From NCBI GenBank assembly GCA_002309015.1, contig DBWM01000069.1, positions 770 to 20,953 of the forward strand: a stretch of DNA of 20,184 nt, given 5' to 3'. Position numbers and translations under genes: made by a program. Position 1 is the first letter of the stretch; every line of letters starts with the position of its first letter. Under the pieces are notes generated by a model, which did not search any database, was not told the origin of the DNA, and saw only the letters and a list, made by a program, of their open reading frames with translations. This document shows positions 6,942 through 13,771 of the stretch, one piece after another. The stretch comes from Myxococcales bacterium UBA1238. GTDB taxonomy: Bacteria > Myxococcota_A > Bradymonadia > UBA7976 > UBA1532.

Positions 6942-9719
6942 ATGCGCTTAGGGCTTAAACAATCTTTAGTTGTCATGCTGGCTGCGGGAATTTGTTGCGA
7001 GGCGCATGCGGAGCTTCGACAACTGACATCGGACGATGATAACTGGACTTTTCAAACCGGCGATGCCTGCGATGTGACTCAAACGGGAAAGGTGCGTTTT
7101 AAACTCAATCGTTTCGGATCTTTTGGCTCTGTTGTCTCTTTAGGGACAGATGCGTGCTTCTCTCCGGCGGTTAATGGATCTTTATTGTATGCGAATGATC
7201 TTTGCGCAGACGATACCGGGGGCAAGGGAACCATTTATGAATCCATGCCCTTTCTCTGTTACACTAAAAATAATCGATCTGAAGGCAAATGGCTGAAAGC
7301 TGGATCGTTAAGCGCTTCGCCGGTTTCATACGGCGACACCAACTATCTTCAGAGCACTTTTACGTACGATGGCATCAAAGTCAGCATGACGGCCAGTCTC
7401 GTTTGCACGGTGCTTACAGAATGCTGGACTTTTACAAACGACACCAACTCGACCATCAATGAGCTTGCTCTGATCCATTACATCGATGGCGATCTGTATT
7501 TTCCAACAGCTCAGCAGAGTTCTGGTGGCTTCGGGGATGACTATGGTGGGGCAACCAGCAGCGATCCGAGAAAGATTTATGAGTTTGACAATATTTCAGG
7601 TGGAGACGGAGCGAAGACCACTCAATTGCAACTTTATACAGCCGAAGGTTCGGAACGATACTACACCAACTGGGAATTGGGACAATTTTCGGAGAGTAGA
7701 GCGCGCATTGAGACAACCGACAATGGTTGCGAACCACTCTTAGGCAGAATTGCAGCTCTGAAAGTGAATGACTCCTCGTGCAGAGAGCTGGTCGATGGTG
7801 ATACGGACAACAATTTGGTGACCGACAAAGGTTACGATGTCACCCTCTCCCTTCGTTTCGATACGGGGCCTCTGACGCCTGGCCAGACCAGCGGTCAGAT
7901 CTGTTACAACATCAAATGGGGTTACGCTGTCGCCTGTCCCGATGTCGATGACGACGGCCGCTGTGATCAGGATGATAACTGCCCCAATATTTGGAACCCT
8001 GATCAGGAAGATGTCGATCGTGACGGCGTGGGCAACCGATGCGACAACTGCCCGGAAGTTCCGAATGCCGACCAGCTCGACAGCGACGGCGATGGCATTG
8101 GCGATGTCTGCGCCGGTCAGCTCGTAGACTGGTGTGAGAGCATTGAGGGGATAGGCGACCCATGTCCCATCAGCAATGCTTACGGTGAATGCAGCAAGGG
8201 CATCGTGAATTGCGACAGCGACCTGAAAAAGATCGAATGCAAGCCTTTAAACCAGCCCACGGCTGAAATCTGTGATGGTCTGGACAATGACTGCAATGGC
8301 ATCATCGACGATGGCATCACCGCAAATACAGAATGTCCGGTTGAGGGAGCCTTCGGCGTATGCGCCATTGGTAAGAACATCTGCACCAACGACGGAAAGC
8401 CCCAATGCATCGCGATCACATCGCCCAGCCCCGAAATCTGCGATGGCAAAGACAACGACTGCGATGGTGAGACCGACGAAAACATCGATGGTTTGGGCGT
8501 GCCGTGCGATACGGGGCTTAAGGGCGTTTGCGCCCAAGGCCTCCTGCAATGTGTCCAGGAGTCGGATCAGGCAAAAGCCCTCTGCGTTCCCGAAGTGAGA
8601 GAGGGAGAGCTAGAGGAAGAATGCAACGGCCTCGACGACGACTGCGACGGCGAGATCGATGAAGGCCTGATTAACGAATGCGGCTTCTGCAAGGATAAAG
8701 AGACCCAAGAAATCTGCGACGGCCTCGACAACGACTGCAACGGCGAGATCGACGATCAGGCGACCTGCCCCAATCCGCGCCAGATCTGCCACAATGGCAA
8801 ATGCTACGATCCCTGCGTCAATGCGGAATGCTCGGGCAGCCTCACATGCGTCATCAGCAAGAATATCTGCATTCTGGAATGCGAGTATGAAAAATGCACC
8901 GGCGGTAAGACCTGCAGCGCTATTACCGGGAACTGCGTCGATTATTGTGAAGGCATGGAAGACCAATGTCGCGCCCAGGGCAAAGCCTGCCTGGAAGGCA
9001 AATGCGTCAAGGATTCCTGCTATGCGCTCGGTTGCCCCGATGGCCAAATCTGCACGGAGACCGAACACGGCGAAGAATGCCAGGCGGATCCCTGTAAAGA
9101 TAAGATTTGTGGCGCCGGTCAATTCTGCAGGCAGGGCGAATGCATCGATTCCTGCGCCTTTGTTTCCTGCCCCTCAACGCAGAGATGCATCGATGGCGTC
9201 TGTGATCGCGATCTTTGTGGAGGCCAATGCAACGCAGATCAGATTTGCGTGAACGGTAAATGCCTGTTGGACAACTGCCAAGGCATCAAATGCGATCACG
9301 GTTTTGTTTGCGATAATGGCAACTGCATCGGAGATCCCTGCACGGGTATCACTTGCCCCCCGAGACAAGTTTGCAAAGGGGTAAAGGTTGTAACCGAAAA
9401 GGGCAGCATCCTGCAGGCGCAATGTGAGCGCGAGGATGCAAGCCAGGTGGAACCGGATTCGGGCGTAGAAGAGGATACCGGCGTAATCGAGTTTGATGCC
9501 TCCGCTGATGCGGCGAGCCAGGATTCCGGCACCAGCGACTCTGGCACCAGCGATGTCTCTTTTGGTCAGGATATCAGCTTTGATGCCGGCACCGCCGATG
9601 CAGATTCCGAATACGACTCCAGCGACACCGCCACAGGCTGCAGCCATTCGGGCAGCGGATCTGCCTGGCCCGCCGTTTTGGCCTTCCTCGCTTTGGGATT
9701 GAGACGCCGCCGCCATTAA
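6942..9719 (+). CDS. Cys-rich surface protein, TSP3/MopE repeats, MYXO-CTERM
   Basis: Secreted and probably surface-anchored protein of 925 residues. ATG 6942 is preferred over the in-frame GTG at 6825 because GGGAGG (6929-6934) lies 7 nt upstream and a typical Sec signal follows (cleavage after AEAHA-type residues near 23). Order of parts: an unrecognised beta-rich N-terminal domain (24-333); thrombospondin type-3 calcium-binding repeats (about 334-391, DxDxDGxxD and NCP motifs); four MopE-type metal-binding motifs of the form C-[DN]-G-x-D-[ND]-D-C-[ND]-G near 442, 498, 559 and 590; a long EGF/EB-like Cys-rich stretch (about 607-820); a Ser/Asp/Thr linker; and a C-terminal tail with Cys900, one hydrophobic helix and RRRR. 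That tail fits the MYXO-CTERM signal, which is processed by a rhombosortase-like protease in Myxococcota. It is 190 nt downstream of the A2M gene. Function beyond metal-dependent surface structure is unknown. Confidence 0.88.
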   Translation: MRLGLKQSLVVMLAAGICCEAHAELRQLTSDDDNWTFQTGDACDVTQTGKVRFKLNRFGSFGSVVSLGTDACFSPAVNGSLLYANDLCADDTGGKGTIYESMPFLCYTKNNRSEGKWLKAGSLSASPVSYGDTNYLQSTFTYDGIKVSMTASLVCTVLTECWTFTNDTNSTINELALIHYIDGDLYFPTAQQSSGGFGDDYGGATSSDPRKIYEFDNISGGDGAKTTQLQLYTAEGSERYYTNWELGQFSESRARIETTDNGCEPLLGRIAALKVNDSSCRELVDGDTDNNLVTDKGYDVTLSLRFDTGPLTPGQTSGQICYNIKWGYAVACPDVDDDGRCDQDDNCPNIWNPDQEDVDRDGVGNRCDNCPEVPNADQLDSDGDGIGDVCAGQLVDWCESIEGIGDPCPISNAYGECSKGIVNCDSDLKKIECKPLNQPTAEICDGLDNDCNGIIDDGITANTECPVEGAFGVCAIGKNICTNDGKPQCIAITSPSPEICDGKDNDCDGETDENIDGLGVPCDTGLKGVCAQGLLQCVQESDQAKALCVPEVREGELEEECNGLDDDCDGEIDEGLINECGFCKDKETQEICDGLDNDCNGEIDDQATCPNPRQICHNGKCYDPCVNAECSGSLTCVISKNICILECEYEKCTGGKTCSAITGNCVDYCEGMEDQCRAQGKACLEGKCVKDSCYALGCPDGQICTETEHGEECQADPCKDKICGAGQFCRQGECIDSCAFVSCPSTQRCIDGVCDRDLCGGQCNADQICVNGKCLLDNCQGIKCDHGFVCDNGNCIGDPCTGITCPPRQVCKGVKVVTEKGSILQAQCEREDASQVEPDSGVEEDTGVIEFDASADAASQDSGTSDSGTSDVSFGQDISFDAGTADADSEYDSSDTATGCSHSGSGSAWPAVLAFLALGLRRRRH

Positions 9720-9743
9720 TCCCATCTCCTCCACCATTCCTCC

Positions 9744-11255
9744 ATGTTTAAACCTCGCATTTTAGATAGCCAGCCCGTCGAGGGCGAGGCGCCGCGCATC
9801 TTATATCGCAACGAAGACATCCTGGCGGTCGAGAAGCCTGCAGGGTGGCTCACGCACAGCGACGGTCAGCATCAGCGCCCTGATGTGGTCTCGTTTTTGG
9901 GAGAGAAACTCGGCGTCCATCAGCGCCTCGATGTCGATACGAGCGGCGTCATTTGTCTGAGTCTTTCGTCCAAAGGTGCAAAGCAGCTCAGCGCCGTTTT
10001 TGAAGGCGGTCTGGGCCAAAAGACTTACCTCGCGGTGACTGAAGGCTTTCCCCCTGAAAAACAGGGGGTGATCGATCGGCCCGTGCCCACAGCGCCGCAT
10101 CAGCAGGCGATCACCCATTACCGCACGCTGCGCAAAGGGAAAAACTGGGCGCTCCTGGAACTTCAGCCCAAGACGGGCCGCACCCATCAGATTCGCGCGC
10201 ATCTGCAACAGCTGGGCTGCCCCTGCAGGGGAGATTTGCGTTACGGCGATCCGCTTTCTCCCAAAGCCTTTCGCACGCTGCTTCATTGCGCCTCGATCCA
10301 GCTGCCCGACGGACGCAGGATCGAATCACCGCCGCCTCCGGATTTTGCGCGCTACCTGGGACTTTCACCGCAAGAGAGCCGGGCGCATCTTACGACGGAT
10401 CTGAACACCACATGCTTTCGCGAGCTGAACGGCGAGGGGGACGGCTGCCCGGGACTTTACGTCGATCGCTATGATCGCTGGCTTTGGGTGCAGCAGGACG
10501 AAGAGGCGCCTGCTTACAATGATCGCCTGCTGCCTGAATCAGAGGGGATCTATCTCATCGAAGCCTTGCGGGATCGCTCTCACGGCGAGCAGACGGGCGT
10601 CGTTTTCAAGCAGGGATCGCCTGCGCCATTGCCGCTGACGGTTTTGGAACATGGGATCGCCTACGCTGCGGAGCTCGGAACGCAGCTTTCTACGGGGCTT
10701 TTTCTCGATCAGCGGCCTCAGCGGGCCTATTTGCGGCGTCACGCATCGGGGCTTCGGGTGCTCAACACCTTTGCGCATGCGGGGGGATTTTCGGTGGCCG
10801 CGGCTTTAGGGGGGGCGCAGACCGTCAGCATCGATCTCTCGCAGCAATGGCTTTCGCATATCCCGCAGAGTCTGGCATTAAACGGGCTTCCCTCAGAGCC
10901 GCACGATCAGATTTACGGCGATGTGTTCGACTGGATGCGGCGTCTGGGCAAAAGGGGAGAGAAGTTCGATCTCGTGATCCTCGATCCGCCCTCGACGAGC
11001 GTGGGCATTAAAAAGAAGCGCTGGTCGGCGGCCCGCGATTATCCCGAACTCGTGGCGCTGGCGTTACCCCTGCTTTCCCCCGGAGGAGCGCTCTGGACGC
11101 TCTGCAACCTGGCTCAGCTTTCCCCCCTTAAGTTTGCGAACGCGGTTTCTTCAGCCTTGCCTCAGGGCGCCTTGTTGGAACGGGTTTGCCCCCCTGCAGT
11201 CGATTTTGCATCGGATCAGGTTTCTCGCGTCAAAACCTTCTGCTGGCGCCTGTGA
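9744..11255 (+). CDS. Fused RluA-type pseudouridine synthase / RlmI-K-like methyltransferase
   Basis: Predicted cytoplasmic rRNA-modification enzyme of 503 residues with two catalytic domains. Residues about 15-205 are an RluA-family pseudouridine synthase: catalytic Asp63 in QRLDVDTSG (Gln replaces the usual His before RLD), R-T-H-Q-I-R at 146-151, and LHCASI at 180-185. Residues about 215-503 are a SAM-dependent methyltransferase of the PF10672 type (RlmI, RlmK): a TGLFLDQR motif near 316-325, SAM motif I around 339-348 (LNTFAHAGG) and the D414-P-P-S catalytic motif followed by a Lys-rich segment, which resembles RlmK more than RlmI. Each half is near normal domain length and all key motifs are intact. 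ATG 9744 lies 24 nt after the previous stop without a visible Shine-Dalgarno, so it may depend on transcription and translation from upstream. The modified nucleotides cannot be deduced. Confidence 0.9.
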   Translation: MFKPRILDSQPVEGEAPRILYRNEDILAVEKPAGWLTHSDGQHQRPDVVSFLGEKLGVHQRLDVDTSGVICLSLSSKGAKQLSAVFEGGLGQKTYLAVTEGFPPEKQGVIDRPVPTAPHQQAITHYRTLRKGKNWALLELQPKTGRTHQIRAHLQQLGCPCRGDLRYGDPLSPKAFRTLLHCASIQLPDGRRIESPPPPDFARYLGLSPQESRAHLTTDLNTTCFRELNGEGDGCPGLYVDRYDRWLWVQQDEEAPAYNDRLLPESEGIYLIEALRDRSHGEQTGVVFKQGSPAPLPLTVLEHGIAYAAELGTQLSTGLFLDQRPQRAYLRRHASGLRVLNTFAHAGGFSVAAALGGAQTVSIDLSQQWLSHIPQSLALNGLPSEPHDQIYGDVFDWMRRLGKRGEKFDLVILDPPSTSVGIKKKRWSAARDYPELVALALPLLSPGGALWTLCNLAQLSPLKFANAVSSALPQGALLERVCPPAVDFASDQVSRVKTFCWRL

Positions 11256-11293
11256 ATGTCAGCGTCCATCCCTTCGTGAGATGGCGTTGTCGT

Positions 11294-11308
11294 GCCTTTT
11301 TGAAAGGC
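11294..11308. terminator. Small hairpin between convergent genes
   Basis: GCCTTT, a 3-nt loop TTG, and AAAGGC form a perfect 6-bp stem in the 77-nt gap between the fused synthase/methyltransferase (plus, ends 11255) and the repeat protein (minus, ends 11333). There is no adjoining T-run outside the stem, so a role as a bidirectional terminator is only a position-based guess. Confidence 0.25.
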
Positions 11309-11332
11309 GCGCTGGCGTGGTTGAGGGTGGGC

Positions 11333-11842
11333 TTACCGGTGAGGCGCATGATGGGGGGCCTGTTGAGGAGCGTGATGGGGAACCTGCTTCGGGGCAGGCT
11401 TTGGACCCGGCCTGGGATAAGGCTTCGGACCCGGTTTGGGAGCCGCGTGATGGTGAGGCGGAGGCGGCGGAGGCGGCGGCTCCACACATCTGATCTCACC
11501 GAAGCGGTTTTGGGTGCAGACGCCGCGCGGCGATTCTGCGCATTTGACTTCGCCGAACCGGTTTTCCATGCAGTGGTAGCCGAATTTGACGTCGCCAAAG
11601 CGATCTCTCCTCGATTCGAGCGGACGATGGACGCCGGGAGCCGGCTCCTCGCATTTGACCTCACCGAAGCTGTTCATCGCGCAGGCGCCCAAAGGCGTCC
11701 TCGCGCATTTGACCTCGCCAAAGCGGTTTTCCATGCAATGGAATCCGCATCTGACTTCGCCAAATCGATCCTGCAGGCATTCCTCACCGTAAGCGTTTGT
11801 ACAAACGAGAGCGGCCAAAGCAAAAAAGAAGAAAGTTTTCAT
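11333..11842 (-). CDS. Secreted RFG-repeat protein with Pro/His tail (paralogue A)
   Basis: Exported protein of 169 residues with no family I recognise. ATG 11842-11840 is chosen because GGAGGT lies 4 nt upstream and a Sec signal (1 to about 19, ending NAYG) follows; the frame opens further upstream but without either. Six motifs of the form [DN]-[RS]-F-G-[ED]-[VI]-[KR]-C occur with F-G cores near 27, 41, 59, 82, 96 and 114. Spacings are 14, 18, 23, 14 and 18, so the protein is a duplicated three-motif block. The fourth motif ends in Phe instead of Cys. The last 50 residues are Pro-rich with clusters HHH, HH and HH, which could bind metal. The protein at 14684-15085 is a paralogue with the same spacing but an NYG motif, and both genes share an upstream element. 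Role unknown; an envelope or surface structural or metal-binding protein is possible. Confidence 0.85.
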   Translation of the reverse strand: MKTFFFFALAALVCTNAYGEECLQDRFGEVRCGFHCMENRFGEVKCARTPLGACAMNSFGEVKCEEPAPGVHRPLESRRDRFGDVKFGYHCMENRFGEVKCAESPRGVCTQNRFGEIRCVEPPPPPPPPHHHAAPKPGPKPYPRPGPKPAPKQVPHHAPQQAPHHAPHR

Positions 11843-11909
11843 GGGAACCTCCAATCTATCCAAACTATTAATTGCGAACGATACAACTGACGGCTGAAGG
11901 CCAAAAGGT

Positions 11910-11939
11910 TTCATTGCAAAATGTGCGAGTTTGTATCAA
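11910..11939 (-). promoter_or_regulatory. Conserved upstream element of paralogue A
   Basis: Read on the minus strand, this 30-nt element starts TTGATACAA and ends TTGCAATGAA. It matches the element at 15143-15172 at 24 of 30 positions with no gaps, and the two end blocks are identical. It lies 68 nt upstream of the start codon. The TTGATA at its 5' edge could be a -35 hexamer, but no good -10 follows at 17 bp. It may equally be a regulator site. Confidence 0.5.
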
Positions 11940-12037
11940 GAGCTGGAGAATCGCGCTGAAAATGCACCGTTTATGGCGAATTGGGAGTCTTGGCGGGTGA
12001 TCAAGGGGCATCGAAATCTGTCAGTAAAATCCCGAAG

Positions 12038-12078
12038 TTCTCATTTTGGCCGCTTGTGAACGACTTCCAATGTGAGAA
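12038..12078. promoter_or_regulatory. Imperfect dyad, possible rpn operator
   Basis: TTCTCATTTTGG at 12038-12049 and CCAATGTGAGAA at 12067-12078 are inverted repeats matching at 10 of 12 positions, separated by 17 nt. The right arm covers the -35 position and spacer of the promoter proposed at 12065-12093. A dyad in this position suits a repressor, as in many toxin-antitoxin operons, but no binding protein is known. Confidence 0.35.
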
Positions 12079-12093
12079 TTGACGTGAGATAAT
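12065..12093 (+). promoter_or_regulatory. Possible extended -10 promoter for rpn module
   Basis: TG at 12085-12086, one base, then GATAAT at 12088-12093 makes a good extended -10. TTCCAA at 12065-12070 is a poor -35 at 17 bp, which an extended -10 can tolerate. The box lies 55 nt upstream of the ATG of the small ORF at 12148. Confidence 0.35.
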
Positions 12094-12147
12094 GACCCAG
12101 ATTTGCCTTGTTGGAGGGTGGTTTGGAGTTTGCAAGGCGTTTTCGTC

Positions 12148-12342
12148 ATGCAGGAGCGCTATTTGCCGAAACAGATTCCTGAGCAAAAAAGACGGCTTTT
12201 CTCGTTTGACTGCGGCGGGCAAATCTTCGCCTGGGAACCTGATGAAAAGCGCAAACGAAAAACGCATCAGAACTTTATCATCCCGCTCGACCAAGAGGAC
12301 GAGCGCTGGGTGATCGCATCAAGAAAGGGGAGAGTATGCTGA
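12148..12342 (+). CDS. Small protein overlapping the rpn start
   Basis: A 64-residue, highly charged protein of no family I recognise. The start at ATG 12148 is chosen because AAGG lies upstream at a usable distance; a TTG at 12103 in frame would add 15 residues. The stop overlaps the next gene: in ATGCTGA the ATG (12336) starts rpn and the TGA (12340-12342) ends this frame, the classic arrangement for translational coupling. The sequence is rich in Lys/Arg and Glu, with an Arg/Lys cluster (EKRKRKTH) in the middle and aromatic residues (FAW, RWV) but no signal peptide or membrane segment. Position suggests a partner or regulator of Rpn, or a translated leader. It could also be a chance frame, since length is short. 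Confidence 0.5.
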   Translation: MQERYLPKQIPEQKRRLFSFDCGGQIFAWEPDEKRKRKTHQNFIIPLDQEDERWVIASRKGRVC

Positions 12343-13325
12343 CCGAGGAAGAATACATCGCGCAGGCGGGTACCGGGGCGCTTTTAAATCCGCGCATCGA
12401 CTCGACGTTTAAGGCGCTCTTTACGCAACCGAGCGAGGATTCGCGGGCGGCGATGCACGCATTTCTCGAAGCGGCTACGGAACGCAGGATCGCAACATGG
12501 GAGATCACGCACAACGAGGCGCCCATCGAGTTTTTGGATCAGCGGGGCGTCAGCTTCGACATCTTTTGCGTCTTTGACGACGGGTTGGCGGCCGACATCG
12601 AGATGCAGGCCTTTCGGCAGGACTACGATTACGGGCATCGCGCGGAATACCTGGTGGCGCGCCTCGCATCCTCGCGTTTAAAGCGCGGCGCGGATTTTAA
12701 AAAGCCGCCCACGGTCTATCAGATCTCGGTGCTCGATTTTGAATACAAGCCCGCCTCGGGGGCGACTTCGCCGGACCCCGTGAGCCGCTATGCGATGCGC
12801 ACCCAGGACGGTCGTGAACTCGCAAATGCGTTGAACATCGTTTTCATCGAGCTCCCCAAGGTCGCAAAACTCGAAAGTTCCCTCGAAACCAACACGGCGA
12901 TCGAGAATTGGGCTATATTCTTAAAGGATGCGGACAACCCGGGAAAACGCGGGGTTATCCAGGATTTGATGCGAAAGGAGAAAGGTCTCATGGAAGCACA
13001 TAAAGCGTTATCGCTGATCAGCGCCGACGACGAGCTTTGGTTTGCGCAGTTTCGGCAGGAAAAAGCGGAGTACGACCGCCTCGCCAACCTTGCGGCCGCA
13101 CGAGAAAAACGCGAGAAGGAGCTGGCGGAGGCTTTGGTGAAAGGCAGAGCAGAAGGCAGGGCTGAAGGCAGGGCTGAAGGCAGGGCTGAAGGCAGGGCTG
13201 AAGGCAAACGTGAGCAATCGCTTGAAAATGCGCGCAACATGCTTGCCGACGGTGTGACTCCTGAGCAGATCTCGAAATGGCTGGGTCTCTCCATCGACGA
13301 GATCAAATCTCTCAATCCAGCATAA
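12336..13325 (+). CDS. rpn: Rpn/PD-(D/E)XK nuclease (PDDEXK_2) protein
   Basis: A 329-residue member of the Rpn / 'PD-(D/E)XK nuclease family transposase' group (PF12784). E. coli RpnA-E are DNases that promote recombination and can act as anti-phage toxins. Seen here: the N-terminal LNPRIDSTFKALF signature (18-29), the catalytic Asp75 in GVSFDIFCVF, the I-E89-M-Q91 motif of the family, the helix with RAEYLVARLASS, and YQISVLDF. The C-terminal third (from about 219) is a charged coiled coil, five RAEG repeats (from about 270), and a terminal helical segment with GVTPEQISKWLGLSIDEIKSL, typical of the family. AGGGGAG at 12326-12332 serves the start at 12336. No terminal inverted repeats or target duplications mark it as an insertion sequence. 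An internal start at 12990 and two downstream copies of the C-terminus are described separately. Confidence 0.9.
   Translation: MLTEEEYIAQAGTGALLNPRIDSTFKALFTQPSEDSRAAMHAFLEAATERRIATWEITHNEAPIEFLDQRGVSFDIFCVFDDGLAADIEMQAFRQDYDYGHRAEYLVARLASSRLKRGADFKKPPTVYQISVLDFEYKPASGATSPDPVSRYAMRTQDGRELANALNIVFIELPKVAKLESSLETNTAIENWAIFLKDADNPGKRGVIQDLMRKEKGLMEAHKALSLISADDELWFAQFRQEKAEYDRLANLAAAREKREKELAEALVKGRAEGRAEGRAEGRAEGRAEGKREQSLENARNMLADGVTPEQISKWLGLSIDEIKSLNPA
12974..12992 (+). promoter_or_regulatory. Internal ribosome-binding site within rpn
   Basis: AAAGGAG at 12974-12980 lies 9 nt before an in-frame ATG at 12990-12992. This is the strongest internal start signal I see in the gene. It sits exactly at the junction between the nuclease domain and the C-terminal helical module, and the downstream tandem copies also begin at this ATG. 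Confidence 0.5.
12990..13325 (+). CDS. Candidate RpnS-like product by internal initiation
   Basis: In-frame start inside rpn giving 111 residues: MEAHKALS, a charged coiled coil (about 15-45), five RAEG repeats and the terminal helical segment. The nuclease motifs are excluded. In E. coli, Rpn genes are reported to make a short C-terminal protein (RpnS) from internal translation that binds and inhibits the full-length nuclease. The length (about a third of the gene), position and Shine-Dalgarno fit that model. It is not a separate gene, and expression here is an inference. The support beyond the start signal is that the same unit exists as a free-standing copy at 13333-13647 with its own ATG. 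Confidence 0.45.
   Translation: MEAHKALSLISADDELWFAQFRQEKAEYDRLANLAAAREKREKELAEALVKGRAEGRAEGRAEGRAEGRAEGKREQSLENARNMLADGVTPEQISKWLGLSIDEIKSLNPA
13143..13202 (+). repeat. 12-nt in-frame repeat encoding RAEG
   Basis: Five tandem 12-nt units, consensus GGCAGGGCTGAA, encode (G)RAEG repeats in the coiled-coil tail of Rpn. Copy 2 of the module has four units at 13477-13524, one of them diverged (GGTGAGGCGAAA). Such arrays change length by slippage without breaking the frame. Confidence 0.9.
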
Positions 13326-13332
13326 GGGCCTC

Positions 13333-13647
13333 ATGGGAACCAACGAATCTTCGCTGCGCGACGACGAGCTTTGGTTTGCGCAGTTTCGGCAGGAGAAAGC
13401 GGAGTACGACCGCCTCGCCAACCTTGCGGCCGCACGTGAAAAACACGAGAAGGAGCTGGCGGAGGCCTTGGCGACAGGCAGAGCTGAAGGCAGAGCTGAA
13501 GGTGAGGCGAAAGGCAGAGCTGAAGGCAAACGTGAGCAATCGCTTGAAAATGCGCGCAACATGCTTGCCAACGGTGTGACTCCTGAATTGATCTCGAAAT
13601 GGCTCGGACTCTCCATCGACGAAATCAAATCTCTCAATCCAGCATAA
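13333..13647 (+). CDS. Free-standing copy of the Rpn C-terminal domain
   Basis: A 104-residue protein that is almost the same as the last 100 or so residues of the Rpn protein just upstream, without the nuclease domain. Its first nine residues (MGTNESSLR) differ from the matching MEAHKALSL. From DDELWFAQF onward it follows the parent, with four RAEG-like units (one is EAKG) and the terminal segment GVTPELISKWLGLSIDEIKSL. The ATG is 7 nt after the rpn stop, and TAAGGG makes the rpn stop overlap a weak Shine-Dalgarno, so re-initiation is likely. The frame is intact over its full length despite many substitutions, most of them silent or conservative, which argues that it is maintained. A dedicated antitoxin or dimer partner of Rpn is the best guess; a duplication by-product is the alternative. 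Confidence 0.7.
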   Translation: MGTNESSLRDDELWFAQFRQEKAEYDRLANLAAAREKHEKELAEALATGRAEGRAEGEAKGRAEGKREQSLENARNMLANGVTPELISKWLGLSIDEIKSLNPA

Positions 13648-13654
13648 AGGCCTC

Positions 13655-13771
13655 ATGGAAGCACATAAAGCGTTATCGCAGCCCGATGACGAGCTTTGGT
13701 TTGCGCAAGGCAGAAGGAAAAGGGGAGGCTGTTTTGGGGGAGGAAGCCGGCTTCAGAAAATGGAAGCCTGA
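13655..13771 (+). pseudogene. Truncated third copy of the Rpn C-terminal module
   Basis: From ATG 13655 the sequence matches copy 1 (MEAHKALS) and then the DDELWFAQ segment that copies 1 and 2 share. After the codon for that Gln (about 13706) the similarity stops. A short stretch resembling the GGCAGA...GAAGG repeat follows in another frame, as if an internal deletion joined the start of the module to its repeat array. The frame then ends at TGA 13769-13771, giving 38 residues without the terminal segment. TAAAGG at 13645-13650 again couples it to the previous stop. Probably a remnant. Confidence 0.6.

Larger units (their letters stand above)
11843..12147. other. Divergent intergenic region, paralogue A and rpn module
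   Basis: About 305 nt without a gene. From left to right it holds the ribosome-binding site and leader of paralogue A, the conserved 30-nt element at 11910-11939, an AT-richer stretch, an imperfect inverted repeat at 12038-12078, and an extended -10 box at 12085-12093 facing the rpn module. The minus-strand open frame across 12001-12294 is not supported. Confidence 0.6.
12981..13700 (+). repeat. Tandem triplication of the rpn C-terminal module
   Basis: Three direct copies: about 12981-13325 (inside rpn), 13324-13647 (complete) and 13645-13700 (truncated). Each begins with AAGG.CTCATGG around the ATG at 12990, 13333 and 13655. ATG-to-ATG distances are 343 and 322 nt; part of the difference comes from one fewer RAEG unit in copy 2. 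Copies 1 and 2 are nearly identical over long stretches of DNA, which means a recent duplication. Copy 3 keeps the MEAHKALS start of copy 1, which copy 2 has lost. Confidence 0.85.

Noticed and set aside
12336..13325. Reading the rpn gene as part of an insertion sequence because family names include 'transposase'
   Set aside because: No terminal inverted repeats or target-site duplications are visible. Rpn proteins are PD-(D/E)XK nucleases with no classical IS structure.
13008..13656. Long minus-strand frames (209 and 114 residues) across the rpn C-terminal copies
   Set aside because: Their repetitiveness mirrors the plus-strand RAEG repeats. The plus frame has the family similarity and start signals.
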